Source: Methylobacterium sp. J-090 (GTDB taxonomy: Bacteria > Pseudomonadota > Alphaproteobacteria > Rhizobiales > Beijerinckiaceae). Taken from it: a DNA stretch of 64,000 bases. The DNA lies in assembly GCF_022829345.1 (NCBI RefSeq), contig NZ_JAKSXV010000098.1, positions 62,001-126,000 of the forward strand. The letters run 5' to 3'. The translations under genes and the position numbers were made by a program. Shown here one piece after another: positions 29,227 through 38,873 of the stretch. The notes under the pieces are model-generated. The model ran no database searches. It was not told where the DNA came from and saw only the letters and a program-made list of their open reading frames with translations. Position 1 is the first letter of the stretch. Every line of letters begins with the position of its first letter.

Positions 29227-29492
29227 CATGCATCTGCCGGCAGTGCTTGCCCGATCCGTATGGTCGTAGCGTCTCGTTTGGCCGCACGGTCCGCGGTCCC
29301 CGGTAGGAGCGCACCCTTATCCACTGGCCGTCGGAAAGCGGGGCCTCTCCGTATCCGCAGAGGGTCGTGAGCGGGCGCGGCGGTGGCGTCCGCTTCCGTC
29401 CTTAGCAGTGACAGGTGACGGCACGCGCCGAGAGACGAACGGCTGGCGGCAGTTCCTGCGCGGTGCGGAGGGTCGGCAGCGCCCCGGTTCAA
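29227..29492. other. gene-free stretch before methyltransferase
   Basis: About 265 bases with only shadow ORFs. No terminator with a T-run was seen. Confidence 0.35.
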
Positions 29493-30314
29493 CTACCCGC
29501 CGCGTGTGATCCGCGCCGAGACGAGAAACGCCAAGTCCCAGACGATCGTCCCGGCGGCCGCGCGATGCTCCTCCCGGAGACGGTCCGCCAGCGTGTCGAG
29601 GCCTACGGCCTCCGCGCTTGCCACACCGCGCTCGACCATGCGGGGGACCATGGCTTGGGCGAGCGTCGCCAGGAAGGACGGCTCGCCAGCCTGCAGGAGC
29701 ACCCCCTCGCTGCGTGCCACCTCGATGCCATGCCCCGCCGCCCGCATGAGGTCCACCAGACGCAGCGCCAACCCCGTATCGCCGCCCTCGGCCGCGACCG
29801 TGTCCCACAACCAATCGTAGAGTCGACGATGCAGCGTCAGCGCGCCGAGCCCGGCGGGAAGTCCAGCACGCCCGTGCTCCTGGAACGCCATGATCGCCCC
29901 GGGCTTCGCGAGGGAGGCGAGACGCGCGAGCGTCGCGGCGGCGGCGGGCAGGTACATCAGGACGCGGCGCCCGACGATCGCATCGAAGCGACCCAATTCG
30001 GGCAGCGCACCGGCGAGGTCCGCCTGCCGGTAGTGAATGGGCGCGGCCTGCAGCCCTGCATCGGCTGTCCGGCCCGTCGCCATCGCCTCCGGGCTTCGGT
30101 CAATCGCGATGACCTCGCCGTCCGGTCCCACCAAGCGGGCGACGAAGCGGCTGAGGTCCCCATTTCCACAACCGACGTCAAGCACGCGCATGCCGGGGGC
30201 GAGGCCGATCTCGGCGAAGAACCGGGCGCTCGGTCCGTTTGCCGGATTGGGGGCTGCCTGCGCGACGGCAGGCGGCGAGGCGAGATCGGGCGAGGCGAGG
30301 TTAGGCGGTGACAT
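29493..30314 (-). CDS. class I SAM-dependent methyltransferase
   Basis: 273 residues. Motif I is MRVLDVGCGNGDLSRFVARLVG (residues ~38-60), followed by GEVIAIDRSPEAMATGR, RQADLAGALPELGRFDAIVGRRVLMYLPAAAATL and KPGAIMAFQEHGRAG. The fold is that of small-molecule methyltransferases; the substrate is unknown. The N-terminus is low-complexity (Ala/Pro/Ser), so the start (ATG 30314) is uncertain; the frame remains open to 30425. It stands alone between the RsbQ region and a VOC gene. Confidence 0.82.
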   Translation of the reverse strand: MSPPNLASPDLASPPAVAQAAPNPANGPSARFFAEIGLAPGMRVLDVGCGNGDLSRFVARLVGPDGEVIAIDRSPEAMATGRTADAGLQAAPIHYRQADLAGALPELGRFDAIVGRRVLMYLPAAAATLARLASLAKPGAIMAFQEHGRAGLPAGLGALTLHRRLYDWLWDTVAAEGGDTGLALRLVDLMRAAGHGIEVARSEGVLLQAGEPSFLATLAQAMVPRMVERGVASAEAVGLDTLADRLREEHRAAAGTIVWDLAFLVSARITRGG

Positions 30315-30554
30315 GGGACATGGCCTCACCGGTAAGATCAAAGCGCTTCTCCGCCAAGTCGCTCGCCCCAGCCCGGCTTTGGCGAGCTCCATCGGCCTCG
30401 GCCGTGTCGCGGAACAAAGCGACACCCCCTGAACCGAGGACCAGAAGGCCCGACGAACGGCAGCCGTCGTCTGGTCGCGACGCGATGGGGTGCCGCCATC
30501 GGGCAGCGGTCTCCTGCCGGTCAGGGGCAGATGGTCGACCGGCAGGGATCGGCG

Positions 30555-30938
30555 TCAGTCCCCGACCTTGCAGCGTGCGCAGAGCTTGTTGCCGTCCGGG
30601 TCGCGCAGGTAGGCAAGATAGATCCGGCCCATCGGCGTCTGACGCTCGCCCGGCGGATTCTCGGCGGATGTACCCCCGTGGGTGACACCCGCCTCATGCC
30701 AAGCCTTGGCCTCGTCCGGGCTGTCCATCGCGAACCCGATCGTGCCCCCATTGGCGGCGGTCGCGGGGTCCCCGTTGATCGGCTTGGTGATGACGAACCG
30801 GCCGCCGCGGTGCGCGTAGACCAGGCGCCCCAGGGCATCGGTCTTGCCGGATTCAGCGCCCATCGCTCCGAACAGCGCGTCGTAGAACGTCTTGGACGTG
30901 GCGAGGTCGTTACTGCCGACCACCATATGGCTGAACAT
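30555..30938 (-). CDS. VOC-superfamily (glyoxalase-like) protein
   Basis: 127 residues. It opens MFSHMVVGSNDLATSKTFYDALFGAMG, the usual VOC N-terminal metal-site strand (His). It continues with GRFVITKPINGDPATAANGGTIGFAMDSPDEAKAWHEAGVTHGG and ends YLAYLRDPDGNKLCARCKV (DPDGN typical of the second metal-site strand). One paired beta-alpha-beta-beta-beta module set forms the active site. Substrate unknown. An AAAGGGA ribosome-binding site supports the start. Confidence 0.85.
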   Translation of the reverse strand: MFSHMVVGSNDLATSKTFYDALFGAMGAESGKTDALGRLVYAHRGGRFVITKPINGDPATAANGGTIGFAMDSPDEAKAWHEAGVTHGGTSAENPPGERQTPMGRIYLAYLRDPDGNKLCARCKVGD

Positions 30939-31129
30939 GTGTTTCCCTTTCGCGATCGTCCGTCCGCTGAGCTACCGCGTCCGGGGCACGGGCTGCAACC
31001 GCGGGCCATTCCGCGTCTCCGCAGGACCCCTGTGTGAGAGGGACGATCCTGTGCACGCGTCATAGGCAAAGCGAGGACGGGCCACCCGCCGACGTTGGTC
31101 GAAGCCGCATGCCTGGGGCAGGGGCGGCC

Positions 31130-32020
31130 TCATCCCTGGACATAGGATGCCAGCTCGTCCGGTGTCCCGTTGGGAAACGCCTGTTTCAGATGGTCGAGGA
31201 ACGCCGCGACGCGCGGGCTTAGCAGACGGCGCGTTGGGTAGAGGGTCCACAGGGCGATCTCCGGCGCGTCGACGTCGCCCCAGTGGGCCAGGGCGCCCTC
31301 ACGGAGATCGTGGCTCACGAGCGAAATGGGCAAGCGTCCGGCGCCGACGCCCGCGCGCACCGCGTCGCGGACCATGATGAGCGATGCGAGGCCGAGGACC
31401 GGCTCGACCGCGATCGTTGCGCGGCCGGTCGGCGTCCTGACCCGCCATGGCGCGCGGTCGCCGTCTCCCCGCACAACAGCCGGAACGGCCGTGCCTTCGG
31501 TGGGCCGGGCGAGATCGGGACTCGCCACAACTACCAAACGGTCGCGCAGGAACGCGCGGCCGACGAGGCGCTCGTCCGGGGCCGGGTTGACCCGGATCAC
31601 CAGATCGAAGCCCTCCTCGATCATATCGACGGCTCGGTCTTCCGTCGTGACTTCGAGCCGGACCGCCGGGTACTTGAGGGCGAAGTTCGCCGCGAGCTTT
31701 CCCATCACGGTCTGGGAGAACAGCAAGGGTGCGCTGATCCGCAGGCGGCCCCGGGGCTCCCCGCCGCCAGATGCGATCGCCGCTGCGGTCTCCTCCAGTT
31801 CGGTGAGCAATGCGCCCGCCCGTTCGAACAGCGCCCGTCCTTCCTGCGTGAGCTTCAGGTCACGCGCGCCCCGCTCGAACAGGCGCAAGCTCAGGCGTGC
31901 TTCCAACTCGGCCACGCGACGGGACAACGTCGCCTTCGGGCGCCCGGCGGAACGGGCGGCCTTTCCGAACCCACCATGGCGGGCGACGAGGGTGAAGTCG
32001 GCGAGGGCGAGCAGATCCAT
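31130..32020 (-). CDS. LysR-family transcriptional regulator
   Basis: 296 residues. The N-terminal wHTH (LALADFTLVARHGGFGKAARSAGRPKATLSRRVAELEARLSLRLFERGARDLKLTQEG) is followed by a periplasmic-binding-like effector domain (GRLRISAPLLFSQTVMGKL...). The helix-turn-helix has Pro-Lys-Ala-Thr in place of the usual Ser-Gln-Pro-Ala-Val, as in a subgroup of LysR regulators paired with reductases. It is divergent from the NmrA-like gene, 107 bases away, and probably controls it. Confidence 0.9.
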   Translation of the reverse strand: MDLLALADFTLVARHGGFGKAARSAGRPKATLSRRVAELEARLSLRLFERGARDLKLTQEGRALFERAGALLTELEETAAAIASGGGEPRGRLRISAPLLFSQTVMGKLAANFALKYPAVRLEVTTEDRAVDMIEEGFDLVIRVNPAPDERLVGRAFLRDRLVVVASPDLARPTEGTAVPAVVRGDGDRAPWRVRTPTGRATIAVEPVLGLASLIMVRDAVRAGVGAGRLPISLVSHDLREGALAHWGDVDAPEIALWTLYPTRRLLSPRVAAFLDHLKQAFPNGTPDELASYVQG

Positions 32021-32127
32021 GTCGTTCCACCAGTGAGACGGACCGTCCAGATGTAGCGGCTATTGGCGTGGGAATGGATCGCTCATTTTGGGGTCAGCCA
32101 AACGGCTCAACCCAAGGAGCGATCCCC

Positions 32128-33009
32128 ATGACCATCCTCGTCACCGGTGCCACCGGCCGCGTCGGCCGCAACGTCGTCGATCAGCTCGCCAAGCGCGGCG
32201 CGCGCGTTCGTGTGCTGACCCGCGATCCCGCCAAGGCCAGCTTCCCCGAGGGCGTGGAGATCGTGAAGGGCGACCTCCTCGACCTCGACGCCCTGCGCAA
32301 TGCCCTTGCCGGCATCCGCACGCTGTTCCTGCTGAATGCGGTGACGGGCGACGAGTTCACCCAGGCGATCATCACGCTGAACGTCGCGCGCGCGGCAGGT
32401 GTCGATCGGGTCGTCTACCTGTCGGTGTTCGATGCCGACCGCGCCGTCAACGTCCCGCACTTCGCGGTGAAGTTCGGGGCCGAGCGCATGCTGGAGCAGA
32501 TGGGCTTCGGCGCCACGATCCTGCGCCCTAGCTACTTCATTGACAATGAGGTCATGATCAAGGACGTGATCGTGAACCACGGCGTCTACCCGATGCCGAT
32601 CGGGTCCAAGGGCGTCGCCATGGTCGACGCACGCGACATCGCCGAGGTTGCGGCGATCGAGCTGATCCGCCGCGACGCGGCGCCGGGCAAGCTGCCGATC
32701 GAGACCATCAACCTCGTCGGCCCTGATACGCTCACCGGGTCGGATGCCGCCGCGATCTGGACCGACCTACTCGGCCGCCCGGTCGCCTACGGCGGCGACG
32801 ACCCGAGCGCGTTCGAAGCGACCATGGCGACGTTCATGCCGAAGTGGATGGCCTACGAGATGCGCTTGATGGCCGAGCGCTACGTCAGCGACGGCATGAT
32901 CCCGGAGGCGGGCGACCGCGAGCGGCTGGCCGGCATCCTCGGCCGACCGCTGCGCACCTACCGCGCCTTCGCCACCGCGCTCGTCGGCCAGGGGACGGCA
33001 GCCGCCTGA
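32128..33009 (+). CDS. NmrA-like NAD(P)-binding atypical SDR
   Basis: 293 residues. The dinucleotide-binding motif ILVTGATGRVGRNVVDQLAKRGARVRVLTRDPAKA is at the extreme N-terminus, followed by VEIVKGDLLDLDALRNALAGIRTLFLLNAV and VDRVVYLSVFDADR. The family includes NmrA redox sensors and quinone reductases such as QOR2; the Tyr/Lys catalytic pair of classical SDRs is not seen. AAGGAG precedes the ATG at 32128, so the upstream ATG at 32068 is rejected. It is divergent from a LysR regulator, a common pairing. Confidence 0.88.
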   Translation: MTILVTGATGRVGRNVVDQLAKRGARVRVLTRDPAKASFPEGVEIVKGDLLDLDALRNALAGIRTLFLLNAVTGDEFTQAIITLNVARAAGVDRVVYLSVFDADRAVNVPHFAVKFGAERMLEQMGFGATILRPSYFIDNEVMIKDVIVNHGVYPMPIGSKGVAMVDARDIAEVAAIELIRRDAAPGKLPIETINLVGPDTLTGSDAAAIWTDLLGRPVAYGGDDPSAFEATMATFMPKWMAYEMRLMAERYVSDGMIPEAGDRERLAGILGRPLRTYRAFATALVGQGTAAA

Positions 33010-33165
33010 GGGTGTGCCCCCCTCGCGGTGACCGCCTGGGAGGGGCGAGGCTTCGGCCTCGCCCCAAGCGCCTGCGCTTCCGCGTCGGGCCGCAGTCCCG
33101 TCATACGAGACTGCCGAAGCGTTCGTTCTCCACGCCGTCCTCCCAACTCCGCGCGATCGTCTGCA

Positions 33166-34422
33166 TCAGCGATACGCCTCACGCATCAACGTCTCGACGA
33201 GACGTGCAGCCATGACGGCCCGGGCATCGTCGCCGAGGCGGGCAATCACCTGCACGCCCAATGGCAGGCCCGACGCGGTGCTTCCCACCGGCACGGTCAC
33301 GCAGGGAACGCCCATCAGGGTCCAGAGGCGGTTGAAGCGGGAATCACCCGTGCTGGCATAGCCTTCCGGCGCCGGGCCCGGTGCCGAGAGCGTCAGGATC
33401 ACGTCGAAGTCGTGCTCCAGGAACAGGTCGGGTAGTTGCCGCCGCGCGCGGTCGGCCACCGTCAGGGACGCGTCGTAGGCGGCGGGCGTCACCGCCTGCG
33501 CGGCGTCGAGATGCGCGCCGAGAAGGGGGCCGAGATTCGCGCGGTGCGTGGTGTATTCCCAGTCAAGTGCCTGCGCGGCCTCGAAATCCTGGATCGTGCC
33601 GTGGAGCCCGAAGGCCTCGGCGAAGAGGGCCGGCAGGGCGACGTCGCGCGGGCGAGCGCCGGCGGCCTCGACGGCGTCGCGGACGCGTTCGAGGGCGGCC
33701 AGCGCCTCCGGCTCCGCCGGGGCGCAGAAATCCTGCAGGACGAAACCGATGCGTGGCATGCCCGGGTCGGTGGCGGGAAGATCGAGGCCGGGGCGCCCCG
33801 TCATCAGCGCGAGGGCGTGGGCGGCATCCGCGACGCCCGCGGTGAACAGGCCCAGGGTGTCGAGCGTCCAGGAGAAGCACTTCATGCCCACCGTCGGCAG
33901 CAATCCGAAGGAGGGCTTCAGCCCCACCACGCCGCAATAGGCGGCCGGGCGGATCACCGAGCCACCGGTCTGGGTGCCGAGGGCCAGCGGCAGCATCCCG
34001 GCCGCGATGGCGGCGGCGGAGCCCGCCGACGAACCGCCCGGCGTATGGCCGAGACCGCGCGGATTGCGCGTGCCGGTCGGGTCGAGGAAGGCGAAGGCCG
34101 TGGTGGTGGTCTTGGCCAGCGGAACGGCGCCGAGGCGCTTCAGGCGCGCCACGGCGGCCGCATCGGCGCGCGGGCGCCAGTCCGCGTAGATCGGCGAGCC
34201 CATCTGCGTCGGCAGGTCGGCGGTGTCGAGGATGTCCTTCACGCCCACGGCGATGCCAGCGAGCGGACCGTGCTCCGGTACGACCGGGTCGGGATTGCAG
34301 CAGACCAGGGCCCGGACTTCTGGCTCGCGCTCGGCGATCGCGGCCTGCGAGAGGGCGATGGCCTCATACGGCGTCAGGGTGCCGGCATCGATCTGCGTGC
34401 GCAGCGACAGGAGGGACAGCAT
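33166..34422 (-). CDS. amidase (amidase signature family)
   Basis: 418 residues. The amidase-signature Ser-cisSer-Lys site is visible: Lys in IAVGVKDILDTADLPTQMGSP and the Gly/Ser-rich stretch GHTPGGSSAGSAAAIAAGMLPLALGTQTGGSVIRPA. It hydrolyses amides to carboxylic acid and ammonia in the cytosol. It lies 35 bases behind a second amidase, behind a Tau/Ssu-like ABC importer and near nitrile-degrading genes, which suggests use of amides or nitriles as nitrogen source. A glutamyl-tRNA amidotransferase subunit is unlikely because GatC and GatB are absent and the body differs. Confidence 0.9.
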   Translation of the reverse strand: MLSLLSLRTQIDAGTLTPYEAIALSQAAIAEREPEVRALVCCNPDPVVPEHGPLAGIAVGVKDILDTADLPTQMGSPIYADWRPRADAAAVARLKRLGAVPLAKTTTTAFAFLDPTGTRNPRGLGHTPGGSSAGSAAAIAAGMLPLALGTQTGGSVIRPAAYCGVVGLKPSFGLLPTVGMKCFSWTLDTLGLFTAGVADAAHALALMTGRPGLDLPATDPGMPRIGFVLQDFCAPAEPEALAALERVRDAVEAAGARPRDVALPALFAEAFGLHGTIQDFEAAQALDWEYTTHRANLGPLLGAHLDAAQAVTPAAYDASLTVADRARRQLPDLFLEHDFDVILTLSAPGPAPEGYASTGDSRFNRLWTLMGVPCVTVPVGSTASGLPLGVQVIARLGDDARAVMAARLVETLMREAYR

Positions 34423-34457
34423 GGGGCAGCGTTCCGTTGCGCGCGATGCGCGGGTTC

Positions 34458-35762
34458 TCAGGGGGCGGGGACCGTGACGGGTCGGGCCAGGACCGTCTCG
34501 CACCAGCGCGCCGTGCGCAGCAGCGCGAGATCGTTGCGGTAGGGGCCGACGAGCTGGAGCCCGAGCGGTAGCCCGCGGCTCGTCCCGGCCGGAAGCGCGA
34601 CGGCCGGGACGCCGAGGCAGGTCCAGGGCACGCAGAAGGCCGGGTCGCCGGTCGAAGCGAGGCCTTCCGGCGCAGGGCCGGAGGCGGGCAGGGTCAGGAT
34701 AGCGTCGTAGCCCGCCAGCACGGTGTCGAGGTCTGCCCGCCAAGCGACCTGCCGCCGCAGGGCGTCCACGTAGGCGACGGCCGGCACCTGCGCGCCTTCC
34801 GCGACGAGATCCTTGAGCGGCTGGCTCGTCCGGTCGGGGAAACGCGCCACGAGCGCCCCGAAGCAGGCGCTGGCCTCGACGGCGAGGAGGGTGCGCGCGC
34901 AATCCCACAGCCCTTCGAGGGCGGCCGGCAGCACGAGGTCGGATACGTGGGCGCCGGCCGTCCGGAAGGCCGCCGCCGAGGATTCGAGCAGCGCACGCTG
35001 CTCCGGTTCGGCCCTGTCCCAGATCGCGGTCCGAACCAGTGCCAGGCGGGGCGCCTCGCACGGAGCGAATGCCGCATCGAGGTCGATGGAAAAGCCCGGC
35101 AGCGGGCGGCCGTGCCGGTCCGCGTCGTCCCGGCCGATCAGGCGCGACAGGGCGAAGGCGGCGTCCGTCACCGAGCGGGTGAAGAGTCCCACGTGGTCGA
35201 GGGACGGGGCGAGCGGATGCACGCCGACCCGGGGAATCGCGCCGTAGCTCGGCTTGAATCCGACGACCCCGCAATAGGCGGCCGGCCGGATCACCGATCC
35301 GAAGGTCTGGGTGCCGAGCGCCAGGGGGACGATCCCGGCCGCCACGGCGGCGGCCGAGCCGCTGGAGGAGCCGCCCGGCGTGTGCCCGCGCTTCCAGGGA
35401 TTGTGCGTCGGCCCCGGATGGCGCCAGGCGAATTCGGTGGAGACCGTCTTGCCGAGGACCGAGGCGCCGAGGGCCTTCAGGCGGGTGACGATCCAGGCAT
35501 CGGCGGCGGGCACGTGGTCGGCATAGACGGGCGAGCCGTTCGTGGTCGGCATGTCGGCGGTGGCGATGATGTCCTTCACCCCCACGGGGATGCCGGCCCA
35601 GGGGCCGTCCCCCGGTGCGAGTTCCGTCGCCAGAACCGTGAACGCGGCGAGATCCGCCCGCGCGCGGGCCGCTTCGTGGCAGGCCGCGAGGTAGGCGCCG
35701 GGCGACACGCGTCCATCGCGAAACGCCCGCAGGGCGTCGACGAGACCGAGGGGATTGGGCAT
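34458..35762 (-). CDS. amidase (amidase signature family), paralog
   Basis: 434 residues. The catalytic Lys is in IPVGVKDIIATADMPTTNGSP, and the Ser pair in GHTPGGSSSGSAAAVAAGIVPLALGTQTFGSVIRPA. It is related to the amidase downstream but clearly diverged, so the two may cover different amides. It probably shares a transcript with the ABC genes upstream (69-base gap after the binding-protein gene) and with the next amidase. Confidence 0.9.
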   Translation of the reverse strand: MPNPLGLVDALRAFRDGRVSPGAYLAACHEAARARADLAAFTVLATELAPGDGPWAGIPVGVKDIIATADMPTTNGSPVYADHVPAADAWIVTRLKALGASVLGKTVSTEFAWRHPGPTHNPWKRGHTPGGSSSGSAAAVAAGIVPLALGTQTFGSVIRPAAYCGVVGFKPSYGAIPRVGVHPLAPSLDHVGLFTRSVTDAAFALSRLIGRDDADRHGRPLPGFSIDLDAAFAPCEAPRLALVRTAIWDRAEPEQRALLESSAAAFRTAGAHVSDLVLPAALEGLWDCARTLLAVEASACFGALVARFPDRTSQPLKDLVAEGAQVPAVAYVDALRRQVAWRADLDTVLAGYDAILTLPASGPAPEGLASTGDPAFCVPWTCLGVPAVALPAGTSRGLPLGLQLVGPYRNDLALLRTARWCETVLARPVTVPAP

Positions 35763-35831
35763 CGGAGGGTCCGTTGTCTTGCGCGTGCGAAAGCCGCGCC
35801 CGTGCGGCGCGGCTCACGGACGTTCGGGGTC

Positions 35832-36809
35832 TCAGTTCGCCGCGAGGCTCTTCTCGATGAAGTCGCGGCGCACGAAGGTGGCGTAGTCGGGCAGGGCCGA
35901 GAGGTTGCCCAGCGCCACCTGCGTCTCCATGCCGGTCTTCAGGGCGTCGGCCGTGATGTTGACGCTGTCCGGATAGACCTTCTCGCGCATCATGCGCTTG
36001 ACCGCGGCCTCGACGACGGCGGGGTCGAGATTGGGGAACTGCTTCTTGGCGATGGCGACGGTCTTCTCGGGCTCCGCGTGCATGAAGCGGATCGCGTTCT
36101 GCAATCCGGTGACGACCTTCTGGGTCACGGCCGGATCGACGTCCTTGCGGGCGCTCACGGCCGAGAAGGCGTAGGGGCCGTAGCGCTCGGGAAAGCTCAG
36201 CACGACCTTCATGCCCTTGGCCACCACCTGGTCGAGGCCGGGCTCGTACATCACGGCGATCTTGGCCTGGCCGGCGAGGAGGGGGCCCGGCTCGGAGCCG
36301 AGCTGGACCTGGGTCATCTCCACGTCGTCGGGCTTGAGGCCGTTCTCCTTCAGGAGCTTCAGGAACAGCGACGTGCTCGTGGTCGGCATCAGCCCGGTGA
36401 CGATCTTCTGACCCTTGAGGTCCTTCACGTCGTTGAAGGTCACGTCGGGGGTGGCTGCGATCCAGACCGCGGCCCCGTTGACCACGTTCGCCACGACGTT
36501 GACGGGCGCCCCCTTCGAGGCGGCGATGGCGGTCCATTCGGGGCCGTGGATCGAGTACTGCGCGCTCTTCGAGATCACGGCCGAGAGCGCGACCGCCGGG
36601 GCGCCCGCCGTCTCCTTGGTCACCTCGACGCCCTCGCCCGCGAAGAAGCCGCCATCCATGGCGACGTAGAACGGCAGGTAGAGCATCGACTGGAAGGCCT
36701 GCGAGATCGTGACCTTGTCGGCCGCGCGGGCCGGCAGCGCCGCGAGGCCGGCGAGCCCCAGGGTCGCCGCCAGGGCGGTCGAGAGACGCAGACGCTTGGA
36801 ACGGATCAT
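35832..36809 (-). CDS. ABC transporter substrate-binding protein (NMT1/SsuA/TauA type)
   Basis: 325 residues. The signal peptide is MIRSKRLRLSTALAATLGLAGLAALPARAA, cleaved after Ala-Arg-Ala. The mature protein begins KVTISQAFQSMLYLPFYVAMDGGFFAGEGVEVTKET, the hallmark of the NMT1/SsuA family (sulfonates, taurine, pyrimidine precursors, nitriles/amides). It carries substrate from the periplasm to the permease encoded upstream. The ligand cannot be read from sequence; the two downstream amidases suggest an amide. Confidence 0.9.
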   Translation of the reverse strand: MIRSKRLRLSTALAATLGLAGLAALPARAADKVTISQAFQSMLYLPFYVAMDGGFFAGEGVEVTKETAGAPAVALSAVISKSAQYSIHGPEWTAIAASKGAPVNVVANVVNGAAVWIAATPDVTFNDVKDLKGQKIVTGLMPTTSTSLFLKLLKENGLKPDDVEMTQVQLGSEPGPLLAGQAKIAVMYEPGLDQVVAKGMKVVLSFPERYGPYAFSAVSARKDVDPAVTQKVVTGLQNAIRFMHAEPEKTVAIAKKQFPNLDPAVVEAAVKRMMREKVYPDSVNITADALKTGMETQVALGNLSALPDYATFVRRDFIEKSLAAN

Positions 36810-36916
36810 CCGTGGGGCCTTTCTTCGAGGAACGTTCGGGAAGCACGCGCCCCCGCGCCGACCTCGGCGGATCGATGCGCGCGCGAGGGGCGGGGGGATC
36901 GGAGGCGGGACAGGAA

Positions 36917-37837
36917 TCAGACCTGGACCTGGCCTGCGGTGGTGATCTGTCGCCAGGGCAGGATGCGACGCTCGGCGAAATCGATGACGTGGTAGAGGAG
37001 GAAGCCCACGAACATCAGCACGAACAGCCCGACCCAGACGGTATTCAGGTCGTAGAGGCTCGAGGCCGAGTAGATCAGGTGCCCGAGGCCGCGCTGCGAC
37101 GAGATGAATTCGCCGACCACCGCGCCCACGAGGGCGAACCCGATGTTGATGCGGAACATCCCGATGATGGCCGGCAGGGTCGAGGGCACGATCACGCTCT
37201 TGAAGATGCGGTTCTTAGAGGCGCCCATCGAGGCCAGCAGGGCCTGCAGGTCGGGGTCGGCATCGCGCGCCGCTTGGTAGGCGGCGATGAGGGCGACCAG
37301 GGCGGTGAGCGAGACCGCGAGCGCCACCTTCGAGACGAAGCCGGTTCCGAACCACAGGATGATGATGGGGGCCAGCGCGATCTTCGGCACCGAATTGATG
37401 GCCACGATGAAGGGCTCGACGAGCCGCGCCACGAAGGCCGAGTACCAGAGGCCGAGGCCGGCCAGCGACCCCAGGAGGGTGCCGATCAGGAACCCGATGA
37501 TCGCTTCGATCACGGTGTACCAGGTGTCGACCGGCAGCGATCCGTCCCGCATTGAGGCGAGGAAGACGCGCCAGATGCCCGACGGGGCGCCGACCAGGAA
37601 TTCCGTGAGCCAGCCGGCCCGGACCGCCGTCTCCCAGGCCAGGAAGAACACCCCCACCGCCAGCAGCTGGATGATGCCGCGCCCGAGCGTCGTGTCGGCC
37701 GCCCGCGCGACGGCGCCCGGTTTTGCGCGCGGCCGGGCAACGGGTTTCCGGATGGGCCGGGCCGAGGCCGGGGAGGATGCCGCGAGGGTCCGGGACGTCT
37801 TCACGGTTTGCGAGGTCTTCAAGGCTTGCGATGCCAT
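36917..37837 (-). CDS. ABC transporter permease (SsuC/TauC type)
   Basis: 306 residues. A long basic, low-complexity N-terminal tail (~55 residues) precedes six membrane segments. The EAA loop is DADPDLQALLASMGASKNRIFKSVIVPSTLPAIIGMFRINIGFALVGAVVGEF, which contacts the ATPase. The start ATG at 37837 overlaps the ATPase gene stop (TGATG), so translation is coupled. The tail is longer than in typical SsuC proteins, which makes a later start possible. Confidence 0.9.
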   Translation of the reverse strand: MASQALKTSQTVKTSRTLAASSPASARPIRKPVARPRAKPGAVARAADTTLGRGIIQLLAVGVFFLAWETAVRAGWLTEFLVGAPSGIWRVFLASMRDGSLPVDTWYTVIEAIIGFLIGTLLGSLAGLGLWYSAFVARLVEPFIVAINSVPKIALAPIIILWFGTGFVSKVALAVSLTALVALIAAYQAARDADPDLQALLASMGASKNRIFKSVIVPSTLPAIIGMFRINIGFALVGAVVGEFISSQRGLGHLIYSASSLYDLNTVWVGLFVLMFVGFLLYHVIDFAERRILPWRQITTAGQVQV

Positions 37838-38622
37838 CAGGCGGCCCTCTGGCGGGTCTGGATCTCGAGCTCGCCGCACAGGGTCTGGAAGTAGTCGGAG
37901 AAGCGCGGATCGCTGCGCGCGCCGATGGGCGAACGGGCATCGAGCCCGATCTCGTGGACGGACTTCACCTTGGTGGGGCGATTGCCGAGAACGACCACGC
38001 GCTTGGAGAGGGCGACGGCCTCGTCGATGTCGTGCGTCACGAGCACCACGGTCTTGTGGAAGGTCTCCACCGCGTCGAGGAGCACGCCTTCGAGGTAGAG
38101 CCGCGTCTGGTAGTCGAGGGCCGAGAAGGGTTCGTCCAGGAGCAGGATGTCGGGATCCATGATCAGGGTCCGGATCAGCGCCGTCCGCTGCCGCATGCCC
38201 CCGGACAGCATCTTGGGGTAGGCGTTCTCGAAGCCCGACAGACCGAAGGTCGAGAGATATTCGCGGGCCGTGTCGAGGGCCTGGGCGCGGTCGACGCCCT
38301 TCATCTCCAGGCCGAGCATCACGTTCTGGAGGACCGTCCGCCAGGGAAACAGCAGGTCCTTCTGCATCATGTAGCCGACCCGGCCCTGGAGCCCGGGCAC
38401 CACCTCGCCGCGAAACGTCATCGTTCCGCTGTCGGGTTCGAGAAGTCCGGCGATGACGTTGAACACCGTCGTCTTGCCGCAGCCGCTGGGGCCGATGATG
38501 CTGACGAAGTCGCGCTCGTAGATATCGAAGCTGAGCCCGTCGAGGACCGGGACCGGACCGCCCTTGCCGGGGAAGGATTTGCGGATGCCGTCCAGGCTGA
38601 GTTGGACCTCAGGAACCGTCAT
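37837..38622 (-). CDS. ABC transporter ATP-binding protein (SsuB/TauB type)
   Basis: 261 residues. Walker A is IGPSGCGKTTVFNVIAG, the Q loop is in MMQKDLLFPW, the signature is MLSGGMRQRTALIRTL, Walker B is [12 protein letters not shown], and the switch His is in VLVTHDIDEAV. It energises the permease encoded by the next gene. GGAGGGG precedes the ATG at 38622, so the upstream frame to 38667 is not used. It is probably the first gene of the ABC-amidase unit on this strand. Confidence 0.92.
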   Translation of the reverse strand: MTVPEVQLSLDGIRKSFPGKGGPVPVLDGLSFDIYERDFVSIIGPSGCGKTTVFNVIAGLLEPDSGTMTFRGEVVPGLQGRVGYMMQKDLLFPWRTVLQNVMLGLEMKGVDRAQALDTAREYLSTFGLSGFENAYPKMLSGGMRQRTALIRTLIMDPDILLLDEPFSALDYQTRLYLEGVLLDAVETFHKTVVLVTHDIDEAVALSKRVVVLGNRPTKVKSVHEIGLDARSPIGARSDPRFSDYFQTLCGELEIQTRQRAA

Positions 38623-38873
38623 GACCCCTCCGTGTGTGTGGGGCGGCTCCAGCAAACCTCGGGCCAAAGAAAATCATGAATCATGAATACGAAGGGTGGG
38701 CGGGTCGGTGCATCCGGCGCCGTTGCGCTCGCGGACCTCCGCTCGCGCGCTTTTCAGGAGACTGGATAAGGAGCGGGATCATCGGGGAGAACACCGTGAC
38801 TCATGACGCCCGTGGCTTCCACGGCTCGGCATGCGGCGAGCGGACCCCTTCGCCTTTCCCGAAGGCCGTCCGA

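Noticed and set aside
33166-36846. 1226-codon minus-strand open frame
   Set aside because: It is a chain of shadow frame over the binding protein and second amidase ending in the real first amidase frame; the real genes are 33166-34422, 34458-35762 and 35832-36809.
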